Positions 41,975-51,635 of a stretch of DNA of 64,000 bases are shown one piece after another (position 1 is the first letter of the stretch; every line of letters starts with the position of its first letter). This DNA comes from Flavobacterium reichenbachii (GTDB taxonomy: Bacteria; Bacteroidota; Bacteroidia; Flavobacteriales; Flavobacteriaceae). The position numbers were made by a program, and so were the translations under genes. Location of the stretch: the NCBI RefSeq assembly GCF_002217435.1, contig NZ_MUHF01000007.1, positions 32,950 through 96,949 of the forward strand. The letters are read 5' to 3'. The notes below the pieces were generated by a model that worked only from the letters and a program-made list of their open reading frames with translations, had not been told where the DNA came from and made no database searches.

Positions 41975-44119
41975 ATGAAAAAAATAATTTTATTCTTGAC
42001 CATGTGCTTAATGGCTTTTCCTGCAAGAGCAGATGAAGGTATGTGGTTCTTGATGTTTATCGAGAGATTGAACCATAGAGATATGGAAAAGATGGGACTG
42101 CAGTTAACAGCCGAAGAAATCTACAGTATTAACCACCACAGTTTAAAAGATGCAATTGTGCAGTTTAACGGAGGTTGTACGGCAGAAATCGTCTCTAAAA
42201 ACGGTTTGGTTTTAACCAATCACCATTGCGGTTACAATGCAATTGCAGAACTTTCTACTGCAGAACAAAATTATCTGAAAGATGGTTTTTGGGCAAAAGA
42301 GAAAAGTGCAGAGATGAAACCTAAATCTTTATATGTTCGTTTCTTTGTTCGTATGGACGATGTTTCTAAAAGAATCTTATCAAAGGTAAATGATACAATG
42401 ACCGAGACTGAAAGAAACAAAATCATTCAGCAGGAAATTAATCTGATCGAAAAAGAAAACAATGAAGGTGGGAAATATACAGTTTCTGTTCGTCCTTTCT
42501 TTCAAGGAAATGAATATTACTATTTTGTTTACCAAGATTATACAGACGTTCGTTTAGTTGGAACGCCGCCAGAAAGTGTTGGGAAATTTGGAGGAGATAC
42601 AGACAACTGGGAGTGGCCTCGCCAAACTGGAGATTTCTCTATGTTTAGAGTTTATGCTGATAAAGACGGAAATCCTGCTGCATATTCTAAAGACAATGTG
42701 CCTTTGCAGCCAAAACACTATCTTCCTGTAAGTATTAAAGGAGTAAAAGAGAATGATTTTGCCATGATTTTGGGTTATCCAGGAAGAACAAACCGCTGGA
42801 TGCCAGCCGGAGGAATTGAGCAAAATATTAAATTTGCTTATCCTGCTTGGGTTGAAGGTGCAAAGACCGGAATGGATCAAATGAAAAAGTATATGGATAA
42901 AGATGCTACCGTACGTTTGCAGTATGCTTCTAAATATGCTTCGACAGCAAATTACTGGAAAAACCGTCAGGGTATGATCGATGCTTTAACAAAAGCAGGA
43001 ACTGTTGATGCTAAAGCAGCGCAAGAAGATAAATTTTACGAATGGGCAAGTAAACCTGTAAACAAAGACAAGTACGAAAATGTAATTCCGACAATCAACG
43101 ATTATTACAGAGAAACAAACTTAAAAGCACGTCACGATAATTATCTAACACAGCTTTTACGTACTTCAAGCTACGCTACAGGACCAGCAAACTTAGGTAA
43201 TGCATTAATTGCTTATTATAAAGAGAACGATGCTAAGAAAGCAGAAATGCTTCCGAAGATCAATGCGATGGTTGAGAGTATTTATGGAGAATTTTATGCG
43301 CCATTAGAAAAAGATGTTTTAACAGCGCAATTAAACTTATATGCTGCTAAAGCTGCAGAATACGGACTTGCTCCTGAAGTTGCTAAAATGAAAACAGCTA
43401 ACAACGGAGATTTTACTGCTGATGTTACAAAAGCGACTGAGATCAGTTATTTTACAACTAAAGAAAAAATATTAGCATTTTTAGCTGATCCAAAACCATT
43501 GGCAATCGTACACGATCCTTTGTATATTATTTCTAATGATTTATTGACAAAATATCGTGCTAAAACGGATGATCAGGCAAAAGCCGATGATGGTTTTGCT
43601 ACTGCTTACCGCAAATTGGTTGAAGGTTTAAGAGAGTCAAAATTAAATGCCGTTAAATATCCTGATGCAAACTCAACGTTGAGATTGACTTACGGAAAAG
43701 TTCGCGCTTTACCTGCTGATCCTCGCAACGATGCTAAAATCAACAATTATACAACCATGGAAAGTATGGTAAAAAAGTATAAAGCCGGAGATCAGGAATT
43801 TGACCTGCCAGCAAGATTGTTAGAATTAAACAAAGCAAAAGATTACGGACAATATGCTGATAAAGCAGGTTATATGCCGATAAACTTCTTAACAGATAAT
43901 GATATTACAGGAGGAAATTCTGGTTCGCCTGTTCTTAACGGAAAAGGAGAATTAATCGGAATTGCCTTTGATGGAAACATCGAAGCTATGGCTGGAGATG
44001 TTATTTTTGATCCTAAATTACAAAGAACAATCAATGTAGATATTCGTTACGTACTTTGGATTATTGATAAATATGCCGGAGCAAAAAATATTATTGACGA
44101 ATTGACGATTGCTAAATAA
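41975..44119 (+). CDS. S46-family dipeptidyl-peptidase (DPP7-like)
   Basis: A 714-residue periplasmic serine exopeptidase with a signal peptide ending ARADEG. The catalytic His lies in LTNHHCGYNAI (about 83-84), the Asp in the DTDNWEWPRQTGDFS region (about 208-222), and Ser649 in TGGNSGSPVLNG. After the Ser, IGIAFDGN carries Gly where DPP11 enzymes have Arg, so specificity should be DPP7-like (hydrophobic residues) rather than for Asp/Glu. These enzymes release dipeptides from oligopeptides and are typical of asaccharolytic and protein-degrading Bacteroidota. It converges with the macroglobulin gene at a shared terminator. Confidence 0.92.
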   Translation: MKKIILFLTMCLMAFPARADEGMWFLMFIERLNHRDMEKMGLQLTAEEIYSINHHSLKDAIVQFNGGCTAEIVSKNGLVLTNHHCGYNAIAELSTAEQNYLKDGFWAKEKSAEMKPKSLYVRFFVRMDDVSKRILSKVNDTMTETERNKIIQQEINLIEKENNEGGKYTVSVRPFFQGNEYYYFVYQDYTDVRLVGTPPESVGKFGGDTDNWEWPRQTGDFSMFRVYADKDGNPAAYSKDNVPLQPKHYLPVSIKGVKENDFAMILGYPGRTNRWMPAGGIEQNIKFAYPAWVEGAKTGMDQMKKYMDKDATVRLQYASKYASTANYWKNRQGMIDALTKAGTVDAKAAQEDKFYEWASKPVNKDKYENVIPTINDYYRETNLKARHDNYLTQLLRTSSYATGPANLGNALIAYYKENDAKKAEMLPKINAMVESIYGEFYAPLEKDVLTAQLNLYAAKAAEYGLAPEVAKMKTANNGDFTADVTKATEISYFTTKEKILAFLADPKPLAIVHDPLYIISNDLLTKYRAKTDDQAKADDGFATAYRKLVEGLRESKLNAVKYPDANSTLRLTYGKVRALPADPRNDAKINNYTTMESMVKKYKAGDQEFDLPARLLELNKAKDYGQYADKAGYMPINFLTDNDITGGNSGSPVLNGKGELIGIAFDGNIEAMAGDVIFDPKLQRTINVDIRYVLWIIDKYAGAKNIIDELTIAK

Positions 44120-44140
44120 TCAATCTAATATTTAAAAAGC

Positions 44141-44177
44141 AAACCTAACAGGTTTTAAAACCTGTTAGGTTTTTTTA
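44141..44177. terminator. Bidirectional terminator between the S46 and macroglobulin genes
   Basis: A perfect 12-bp stem AAACCTAACAGG/CCTGTTAGGTTT with loop TTTTAAAA and T runs on both strands. Confidence 0.9.
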
Positions 44178-44187
44178 TGTTCAATAA

Positions 44188-47100
44188 TTACTGAACTTTT
44201 ACCCGAATTCCTTTTGTATGACTTGTAAATTCTGGTGCATACATGCTTTGGATTGTTGTAATTCCGTTTGAGAATTCACCACTGTTATTAACGCGGATGT
44301 CATATTCTAAAACATACGTTCCTTTATTGATGTAATCAAAGAATAAATGTGTTGCAGTATCTTTTGTACTCATGTAATATCCCAAACCATCTTTGTATTT
44401 ATATTCTGAAAGTACATTTACAGGCTCGAAACACGACGCACGCATGTCTTTTAGGTGAACATATTCGGTATCTTCTTTAGAAGTAATGATTAATCTTACG
44501 GTTACCAAATCTCCGATTTGTAATGAGTTTTTTGATGTTATTTTTTCTAATTGATCTCCCTTTAAAGTGCTTTTCTTAATATACAATTCTTTCGAAACAG
44601 ATAAAACCGCTCCAGAATTGTTTTTGATTTTGTCCAGATCTTCAAAGTACTGCCAATAAACACCTCCAAATCCCGGAACTTTAGATTTGTTTTCTATACT
44701 TATTACAGCCATTTCTTTTTTAACTTCATCGGCTTTCCAGTTTAGCTTGATGTAACCTGTTTCAGCTACTTTTTCATTTTCGGTTAATTTTTTGGTCATG
44801 ATTTTCTCATCTCCCAATTTAATAACAGTATTATCTTTTACAGAAAGCCAATCGGTTCCCTGCATTAACAACGCATAAATAGCTTCGGTAGTAGATTTGG
44901 TTGTCGGCCAGTTTTTGGTTTGTTTGTTTTTTAATAACCAGACCTTCATCGCATCTACAGATTTGGTGTCGTTGTTTACTTCGGCGAAAGCCTCAATCAA
45001 TAAAGCCTGAGTTTCTATAGGCGCTTCGTACCAATACCAGCCAGATTTATTTTCAATCCAGTACATTCCCCAATCTTCATTTGTAGAAGAAGTTTCTTTA
45101 AGACTTTCTATTATTTTTTTTGCAGTTTCTTTATCGCCATAACGACACAGCGTTAAAGCAGCAAGACCTTTTTCATACAGCGAATAAGACAGCCAGTGCT
45201 TTTTTGCCGATTCCAAATAAAGATTAGAAGCTTTTTTTAAGGTATCTGAAAGCGGATATTGATCTAAATAAAAACTTCTGGCATATAAAGAATGCAAATC
45301 AACATTTGGATGCAGCCAAATGAGTTTGTCTCCTTTTTTAAGATTTTTGGTTCTGATTTTATAGTATTCCAAAAACTTTTGATCTAAATACGGAATTCCA
45401 GTTTTGGCTATTTCATCCACTTTATTGGTATTGTCAGGTCTTCTGTCCAATTTAGATAAATGACCTAAACCTGCCAGAATATGTCTTGTAATGTATTCGC
45501 TTTCGTAACCGCCGTCAAACCACACAAATCCTCCAGATTCTTTTTGTTTTTGTTTTAATTTTTTGAATGCACTTTCCTGCGAAGTTTTCATTTTTTCTAA
45601 ATCGAATAGAAGTGATAAGTTTCTCTTCTGTTCCTCTTCGCTTTTCGCATCATTCAGCCATGGTGTTTCTGCAAGAATCAGTGACTTTAATTCTTCGTTT
45701 GTTTCCAATTTAGAATTCAGTTTTCCGTTCTTTCTCCAATTTTCAAAAACTGCTTCAATTTTCGGATTGTTCGAAATGACTACAGAAGCCAATGCATTAG
45801 CATAAAATCTCGCAAAAGTCTGTTCTGCACATTCATGTTCATATTCCATTAAATAAGGAAGAGACTGAATCGCGATCCAGGACGGATTTGAAGTATATTC
45901 AAATGTAAACTGATGATTTTTTAAAGTTGTTGAAGTGTTATTTTTAAGGTTTTCAAAAGTGTATTCTTTTTTAGAGTTTTCACGAACCCAAATCGGAATA
46001 CTTTCTGTAACCAGCATATTGTTGGTTAAAACCGGAATAATGTTTTCTTCTCCATCGGCAAAATTGCCTGCTTTTGCAGCAATTTTATATTGTACACCCT
46101 GCAGACCTTCGGGAATAGTAATTGTCCAGGATGCCGTAGTATTTCCGAAAGGATTAATAGTAAAATTTTTTGTGTTTTCTACATTCAGCATTGCAGCATC
46201 TACAGGTTTCATTGTCACAGCATCAAAAAATTGAAGCATCGCAATTCCTGTTTTAGCCTCATCGGTCATGTTTGAGATTTTGGCACTTATTACTATAGTA
46301 TCTTTTTCTCTAAAAAATCGTGGAAAATTAGGCAGTACCATAAGTTCTTTTTGAGTAACGACACCTTTTTCCAAATAACCTGAAACGGCATTTTTATTAT
46401 GTGCCAATAAGCGAAGTTTCCAAGCTGTTAAAGCTTCCGGAGAAGTAAAATTAAAGCTTAGATTTCCTCTCGAATCTGTTTTTAAGTCTGGAAAAAAGAA
46501 TGCAGTTTCAGATAAATTTTTTCTGGCTTTTACTTCTGTCAAAACTTCCATCGCTTTTTTGGTTGTAATGATAATTGCACCGTTTGCGCCTCTGTTTCCG
46601 TACAATGCGGTCGCTTTGTCTGTAGTTATAAAGTCTATATCAAGAAGTTCCTCTGGACTTATTTTATTAAAATTGCTTTCTGATGAAATTTCTCCATCAA
46701 TAATATATAAAGTCGTTTCATTTATAACCATTGATGTTAGGCCGCTTATGATTTTTTTGCCTGGAATAAATTTTACTTTACTAGTTTGAAAATAATATTC
46801 TGGATTGTTTTGGTCGCCAGCAATTACTTGAACTCCCCCGACTCTTCCAGCAAGCATACGTGCAGCACCAAAATATATGCTGTCATTTTCTTTGTTGGTA
46901 ATGTCTGCTGAAATTTTGAATTGTGAAGATGCCATGACTAAAGCCTTTTTTTTCTGGATGCCGTAAGCAGTGACTACAACTTCTTCTAACTGGCTTGAAT
47001 CTTCTTCAAAAATAATATTAAGGACTCTTGTCTCCGGCACTTTAAAAGATTGCGATTTAAAACCTATAAAAGAAAAGACAAGTACTTCGCCTTTTGCAGC

Positions 47101-50100
47101 TTCTATTTCATAGTAACCGTCAAAGTCACTAAATGCGGTTCTTTTTGTATCTTTTATAGAAATACTACAGCCCGGAATTGCTTGTCCATTTTCGTCTGTA
47201 ATTACTCCTGAAACCAGTTTTGCATCTGCAGGTTTTTTAATTTTTCTGTTGAGTTGTTTTATGTATTGGTTTTGCAGATAAACAGAATTTTGATTGTTAA
47301 AATCAAAACCAAACCACATTAGGCTTATAGCTTCATTGTTTAGTTTAATTCCTTTTATGTAAGAGTTTAAATTTTTAATTGTTGTATTGGTATTCTGGAA
47401 ACCTATTTTAGATTTTTCAATGCCGTAGTTGTAGACGTATTTGTCTATTTCTAAACCATTCCATCTTTGTGTCGCAAATTTATCCAAAGAGCTGTCGTAC
47501 ATAGAAGCCAAAACCTCGGCTTCTTTTTTAGCATTGCTGCTGATCAGCTGAAAAGACCATTTTTCGTCACTTCCGGGTTGTATTTTATTTCTAAAACTTT
47601 CTATTTTCCATTCTAGTTTTGGAGTGATGTTTTTTAGAATTACAGTCAGCTCTTGACGAAAAGGCTGATTTTCAAAAACACTTTCAAAACCTATTTTTAC
47701 TGATTTTTCAAATCCATTTTTCAAAGGAATTTTTACAATCGTTTCATGGTTCAGAAGGTGAGATGTTTCATCAAAGAATATATTATTTTCATAATGTCCC
47801 GAAGCCGCAATATAAAGTTCCGGAATTACAGAGGTTAGTTTTACCAGAACAAAGCCATCTTTTTTAGGATCCGGATTGATTTGTTCTGCGGTAAATAATT
47901 TGCCTGTATCAAACTTGTCTTTACTTTGTATAAGTTTAAAATTTTGTACTGTTTCAATCGGATTATTGAAACTGTCATTTGCGCTAAAAACAATTTTGTA
48001 AGCACCCGATTTGTAATCTGAGGCAAAATCGAGCGCAATTTTTTTATCTGTTTCTGTATTTACTTTTTTGGAGTAAACTAAAATCTCTTCGGGTTTGTTT
48101 AGAGGGTTGTAATTGTTTTCAAAAGGGAATAATTTCTCGAAATCAGTATCAGAAATGGTTTCAATTTCTGGTTTTGGCCAGACTCTGTTTTTAAATTTAT
48201 TAGAAAACGGCTGGACATAATACATTTTAACTTCGCCTTTAACGGCTAAAAATTCATCATTCAGGTTGGTGCTTGTCAGCGAGATTTCGTTTTTGTTCTT
48301 GGTTTGAATTTCATTCGGAATTCCAACGTCAAGTATCAAATCATGATGCCCTACTTTAATTTCGGTTTTGCTGGTGTGGGTTTCTCCATTAATATCAGTA
48401 ACCGAAACTTCAATTTCATACGTAAAAACAGGTGATTTTTGTTTAGAAATGGATTCTTCAGGTTCATCAATAAAATCAATTACAAATTTGCCCGACGCAT
48501 CTGTTTTGGTTTCGCCGTCTGCAATTTCTTCTTCATCTTCATTTCCAAAGTAATTTCTGGAATAACTTACAGAACGTGTTACGGTATAATTTACCTTAGC
48601 ATCAGAAATAGAACTTCCTGCAAAAGCTTTGGCTGTACCATTTACTTTTATAGGTTTATTGACTTGAAAACTTTCTTTTTTCGGGTCAAAAGTCACTTCA
48701 AATTTTGGGCGTTTGTATTCTTCGACTTTAAACTCTAATTCAGAATTTTCTAATTCTACAAAATCCCAAAACGGATGCTCCTCTTTTCTAGAATTATAAG
48801 AAGTATCCTGCTCATAAGAATAAGGTTCTTCTGCTTGAATTTTAAAAGTGCCTGTTAAACCATTTTTTGGCAGTATGAACTCGCCCCAAAAAGATCCAAA
48901 TTCATTTGTGATTACATTAAATTTCTTAATTTCAGAACCGCCGGCATCTTCAATGGTAATTTCAAAAGATGTTTTAGGAACTACGCTGGTTACGTTATTG
49001 GTTTTTTGAATGGCAATTCCCTTATAAAAAACCGTTTGTCCCGGACGATAAATCGCGCGGTCTAAGTAAAATTCTACCTTTCCTGAAAGATCTTCTTTTT
49101 TTTCTGTTTCATAATCTCTGCTGTACTGTACGAAGTTTTTAACGACGGAGAGCGTATCGTTTCCTAAAGTCAATTCGGTAATTTCATTATAGCTGTCCTT
49201 CTTTTTCTTGTGTGAAGCAATACCTTTTTTATCGGTTTTAATTTCAAAAGACTGCGACTTTATAGTCACATTTTCTAATGGTTTTCCTGTTTTTCGGTCC
49301 ACTACCTGAAAAGTTTCCTTTTCATTATTTTGCGCAGCCAGTATCGAAAAATTAGATGTTGTAACAGTTTCATAAGCAAATGCTTTTTTATCTGCAATGT
49401 CAGACTCACTTTCAAAATATACCAAATAAGTACCTGTCTGCAGGTTTGGCAAAACTACTTCTGTAGAATATTGTAGATAATCTTTTTTATCCTTTAAAGA
49501 GTAAGATGCAGAAGCTTCGGGCTTTTTGTTTCGAATAATTTTAGAAACGATGCTATCTCTCTCTGCATACAATAGGTTAAAATCGGTCAATTGTTTTTTA
49601 TTGATTTTATAGAAAGAAACAGTCAGCTTTTGTATGTTTTTGTACAGAATGTATGCTCTTGTATTTTGGTTATTATACGTATATTTTTCAAGTTGAATGT
49701 TCAGTGATTTCGAAAGAATATTCTGCTTTATAAGCAAACCTGATTTATAAGCATTTGAGCGATTTTTAACGGCCAAAATACTGTCTAAGACCGCAACAGC
49801 TTTTATGTTGTAATCCGGATGCAATCCCTTTGATGCTTGTTTTGATAGGAGAGAGGCTTTTTCTAATTGTATTTTCTGAATTACAATCTCCTCTTTTGTG
49901 CTTTTTTGAAGTTTGGACAAAGCATTTATATAATCTTCATCATATTCAAACAGATTGTTTTTGCAGAATTGTATGCGCATGAATTGATTTTCTGCAGAAG
50001 GGTTGTTTATTTCTTGTTTTTGATATAAAGAAAGAACTAATCGTAGATTTAAATTGGTTACAAAATCTAAGTTGAGCTTGATAAAGCCGGCAGAACCGCC

Positions 50101-50751
50101 ATACAAATCTTTTTTGTAAGGCTGAAAACTGCTTTTTTGAACTTCCCAATTGTTTATTTTGTAAGTATAAAATTCTATGTTTTCTTTTAAAAGGTATTCG
50201 TATAAATTTTGTGCTTGAAATTTTTCATCAGAAGAATAATCAAAAATAGATTCATATTTCGTCAGTGGTGTATTTTTTAATAAAGCTTCGTTTTCCAGCG
50301 TTGCTTTCATCGCTTTGTTGATTTCTTCAGTAAAGTTTTTTTCTGACCATGTCAAAAAATCACTGCTGACTGTGTCAATATTGGTACGCTGTTTTATTTT
50401 ATATTCATTGCGGGTATAACAACCGTTTAGAGATTCTGCATAAACCAAATTCAGAATAGCCTTAGACGGATTGGAAACTCGGGTGATTTCTTTTTTTAAG
50501 TTATTTATAATCTTAGTCTGTGCATTTTCTTCGAGAACCTGAATGTATTTCGATTGATAAAAAAAACATTTTATGATTTGTACATCATCATGGTCTGCGA
50601 TTGCACTTTTGTATATTTTAGCAACAATTTCAGAGGCAGATTTTGTTTTGCCATCCGCTTCCAAAGCAACAACTTCATCCCATTTTTTATCTGTTTTTTG
50701 CGCATAAAGTGCGGTAGAAAGCAATAAGAGTACAAATAGTATATTTTTCAT
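44188..50751 (-). CDS. Alpha-2-macroglobulin family protein with inserted carboxypeptidase-regulatory and TonB-plug segment
   Basis: 2187 residues from ATG 50751 (MKNILFVLLLLSTALYAQ, signal peptide). N-terminal helical region, then macroglobulin domains: the MG2-like YLDRAIYRPGQTVFYKG near 570-586 and YKRPKFEVTFDPKK near 685. At ~1178-1255 lies a CarboxypepD_reg-like domain (VSGVITDENGQAIPG, FSDFDGYYEIEA). It is followed by a SusC-type plug (LEEVVVTAYGIQKKKALV, ARMLAGRVGGVQVI, ATALYGNRGANGAIIITTKKA, to ~1400). The A2M core resumes at DSRGNLSFNFTSPEALTAWK. The thioester motif is CAEQ at Cys1641, followed by the alpha-helical thioester domain. Thioester macroglobulins trap proteases. No barrel follows the plug, so it is not a TonB transporter. 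Confidence 0.88.
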   Translation of the reverse strand: MKNILFVLLLLSTALYAQKTDKKWDEVVALEADGKTKSASEIVAKIYKSAIADHDDVQIIKCFFYQSKYIQVLEENAQTKIINNLKKEITRVSNPSKAILNLVYAESLNGCYTRNEYKIKQRTNIDTVSSDFLTWSEKNFTEEINKAMKATLENEALLKNTPLTKYESIFDYSSDEKFQAQNLYEYLLKENIEFYTYKINNWEVQKSSFQPYKKDLYGGSAGFIKLNLDFVTNLNLRLVLSLYQKQEINNPSAENQFMRIQFCKNNLFEYDEDYINALSKLQKSTKEEIVIQKIQLEKASLLSKQASKGLHPDYNIKAVAVLDSILAVKNRSNAYKSGLLIKQNILSKSLNIQLEKYTYNNQNTRAYILYKNIQKLTVSFYKINKKQLTDFNLLYAERDSIVSKIIRNKKPEASASYSLKDKKDYLQYSTEVVLPNLQTGTYLVYFESESDIADKKAFAYETVTTSNFSILAAQNNEKETFQVVDRKTGKPLENVTIKSQSFEIKTDKKGIASHKKKKDSYNEITELTLGNDTLSVVKNFVQYSRDYETEKKEDLSGKVEFYLDRAIYRPGQTVFYKGIAIQKTNNVTSVVPKTSFEITIEDAGGSEIKKFNVITNEFGSFWGEFILPKNGLTGTFKIQAEEPYSYEQDTSYNSRKEEHPFWDFVELENSELEFKVEEYKRPKFEVTFDPKKESFQVNKPIKVNGTAKAFAGSSISDAKVNYTVTRSVSYSRNYFGNEDEEEIADGETKTDASGKFVIDFIDEPEESISKQKSPVFTYEIEVSVTDINGETHTSKTEIKVGHHDLILDVGIPNEIQTKNKNEISLTSTNLNDEFLAVKGEVKMYYVQPFSNKFKNRVWPKPEIETISDTDFEKLFPFENNYNPLNKPEEILVYSKKVNTETDKKIALDFASDYKSGAYKIVFSANDSFNNPIETVQNFKLIQSKDKFDTGKLFTAEQINPDPKKDGFVLVKLTSVIPELYIAASGHYENNIFFDETSHLLNHETIVKIPLKNGFEKSVKIGFESVFENQPFRQELTVILKNITPKLEWKIESFRNKIQPGSDEKWSFQLISSNAKKEAEVLASMYDSSLDKFATQRWNGLEIDKYVYNYGIEKSKIGFQNTNTTIKNLNSYIKGIKLNNEAISLMWFGFDFNNQNSVYLQNQYIKQLNRKIKKPADAKLVSGVITDENGQAIPGCSISIKDTKRTAFSDFDGYYEIEAAKGEVLVFSFIGFKSQSFKVPETRVLNIIFEEDSSQLEEVVVTAYGIQKKKALVMASSQFKISADITNKENDSIYFGAARMLAGRVGGVQVIAGDQNNPEYYFQTSKVKFIPGKKIISGLTSMVINETTLYIIDGEISSESNFNKISPEELLDIDFITTDKATALYGNRGANGAIIITTKKAMEVLTEVKARKNLSETAFFFPDLKTDSRGNLSFNFTSPEALTAWKLRLLAHNKNAVSGYLEKGVVTQKELMVLPNFPRFFREKDTIVISAKISNMTDEAKTGIAMLQFFDAVTMKPVDAAMLNVENTKNFTINPFGNTTASWTITIPEGLQGVQYKIAAKAGNFADGEENIIPVLTNNMLVTESIPIWVRENSKKEYTFENLKNNTSTTLKNHQFTFEYTSNPSWIAIQSLPYLMEYEHECAEQTFARFYANALASVVISNNPKIEAVFENWRKNGKLNSKLETNEELKSLILAETPWLNDAKSEEEQKRNLSLLFDLEKMKTSQESAFKKLKQKQKESGGFVWFDGGYESEYITRHILAGLGHLSKLDRRPDNTNKVDEIAKTGIPYLDQKFLEYYKIRTKNLKKGDKLIWLHPNVDLHSLYARSFYLDQYPLSDTLKKASNLYLESAKKHWLSYSLYEKGLAALTLCRYGDKETAKKIIESLKETSSTNEDWGMYWIENKSGWYWYEAPIETQALLIEAFAEVNNDTKSVDAMKVWLLKNKQTKNWPTTKSTTEAIYALLMQGTDWLSVKDNTVIKLGDEKIMTKKLTENEKVAETGYIKLNWKADEVKKEMAVISIENKSKVPGFGGVYWQYFEDLDKIKNNSGAVLSVSKELYIKKSTLKGDQLEKITSKNSLQIGDLVTVRLIITSKEDTEYVHLKDMRASCFEPVNVLSEYKYKDGLGYYMSTKDTATHLFFDYINKGTYVLEYDIRVNNSGEFSNGITTIQSMYAPEFTSHTKGIRVKVQ

Positions 50752-50869
50752 AAGACAGTTTTTATACATAGAGTATAATTTTGAAAGAAAGGTTGGGAAC
50801 AGTTAAAAATATTTTTCGTACAAATTAGTAATTTATATCTAAAAGCAAATTATGCATTCTATATTTCCT

Positions 50870-50877
50870 TATTTTTG
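50870..50877 (+). promoter_or_regulatory. -7 box (TATTTTTG) of the TPR gene, probably leaderless
   Basis: TATTTTTG ends exactly 4 bp before the ATG at 50882. Confidence 0.5.
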
Positions 50878-50881
50878 AAAT

Positions 50882-51571
50882 ATGAAACAAATTATAATCT
50901 TCTTTTTGTTTGCGCCAATGCTGCTTTGGTCACAATCTAACTTTGAAAAAGGAGAGAAATTATTTCATTCAAAAAAATACGAAGAAGCTCAGATTATTTT
51001 TGAAGGAATTCTGAAAACCAAACCTTCCGATGTTAAAACACTCGAATATTTAGGCGATATTGCTTCCTATAATAAATTATGGGAAGAAGCTTTGAAATAT
51101 TATAAAAAGCTAAAAGAATTAAAACCAGCAGAAGCCAATTATTACTTTAAATACGGCGGTGCATTAGGGATGCGAGCCTCTGAGGTAAATAAATTTAAAG
51201 CTTTAGGAATGGCGGATGAAGTAAAAGCGTCATTTGAAAAAGCAATTGAACTCAACCCAAAACATGTCCCTGCACGCTGGGGATTAATTGAATATTACCT
51301 GCATCTTCCCGGAATTTTTGGAGGCAGTGAATCTAAAGCCATATCGTATTCGAATGAATTATTGAAGCTTTCTCCTGTTGATGGTTATTTATCTAAGGGA
51401 AAAATCGAAGAATATTTTAAGAGATACACAGAAGCCGAAAAATATTATATAAAAGCCCATGAAATTGGTAAATCAAAAACCACATTTCAAAAATTATATA
51501 ATTTATATTTGAACAAATTAAAAGACGCAAAAAAAGCGCGTGAATTAAAACAAAAATTTGAATCATCATAA
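50882..51571 (+). CDS. Secreted tetratricopeptide-repeat protein
   Basis: 229 residues with a signal peptide ending LLWSQ. At least three TPR units are visible: FEKGEKLFHSKKYEEAQIIF (about 20-39), VKTLEYLGDIASYNKLWEEA and VKASFEKAIELNPKHVPARW, with a fourth near KIEEYFKRYTEAEKYYIKA. A periplasmic protein-interaction scaffold; partner unknown. It is divergent from the macroglobulin gene; mpl follows 64 bp downstream. Confidence 0.85.
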   Translation: MKQIIIFFLFAPMLLWSQSNFEKGEKLFHSKKYEEAQIIFEGILKTKPSDVKTLEYLGDIASYNKLWEEALKYYKKLKELKPAEANYYFKYGGALGMRASEVNKFKALGMADEVKASFEKAIELNPKHVPARWGLIEYYLHLPGIFGGSESKAISYSNELLKLSPVDGYLSKGKIEEYFKRYTEAEKYYIKAHEIGKSKTTFQKLYNLYLNKLKDAKKARELKQKFESS

Positions 51572-51635
51572 CCAAATCTTAAATATTGCTGTTAGGTAAT
51601 TTTGGGATTTTGGATTTATAAAAATTGGAATTTAA

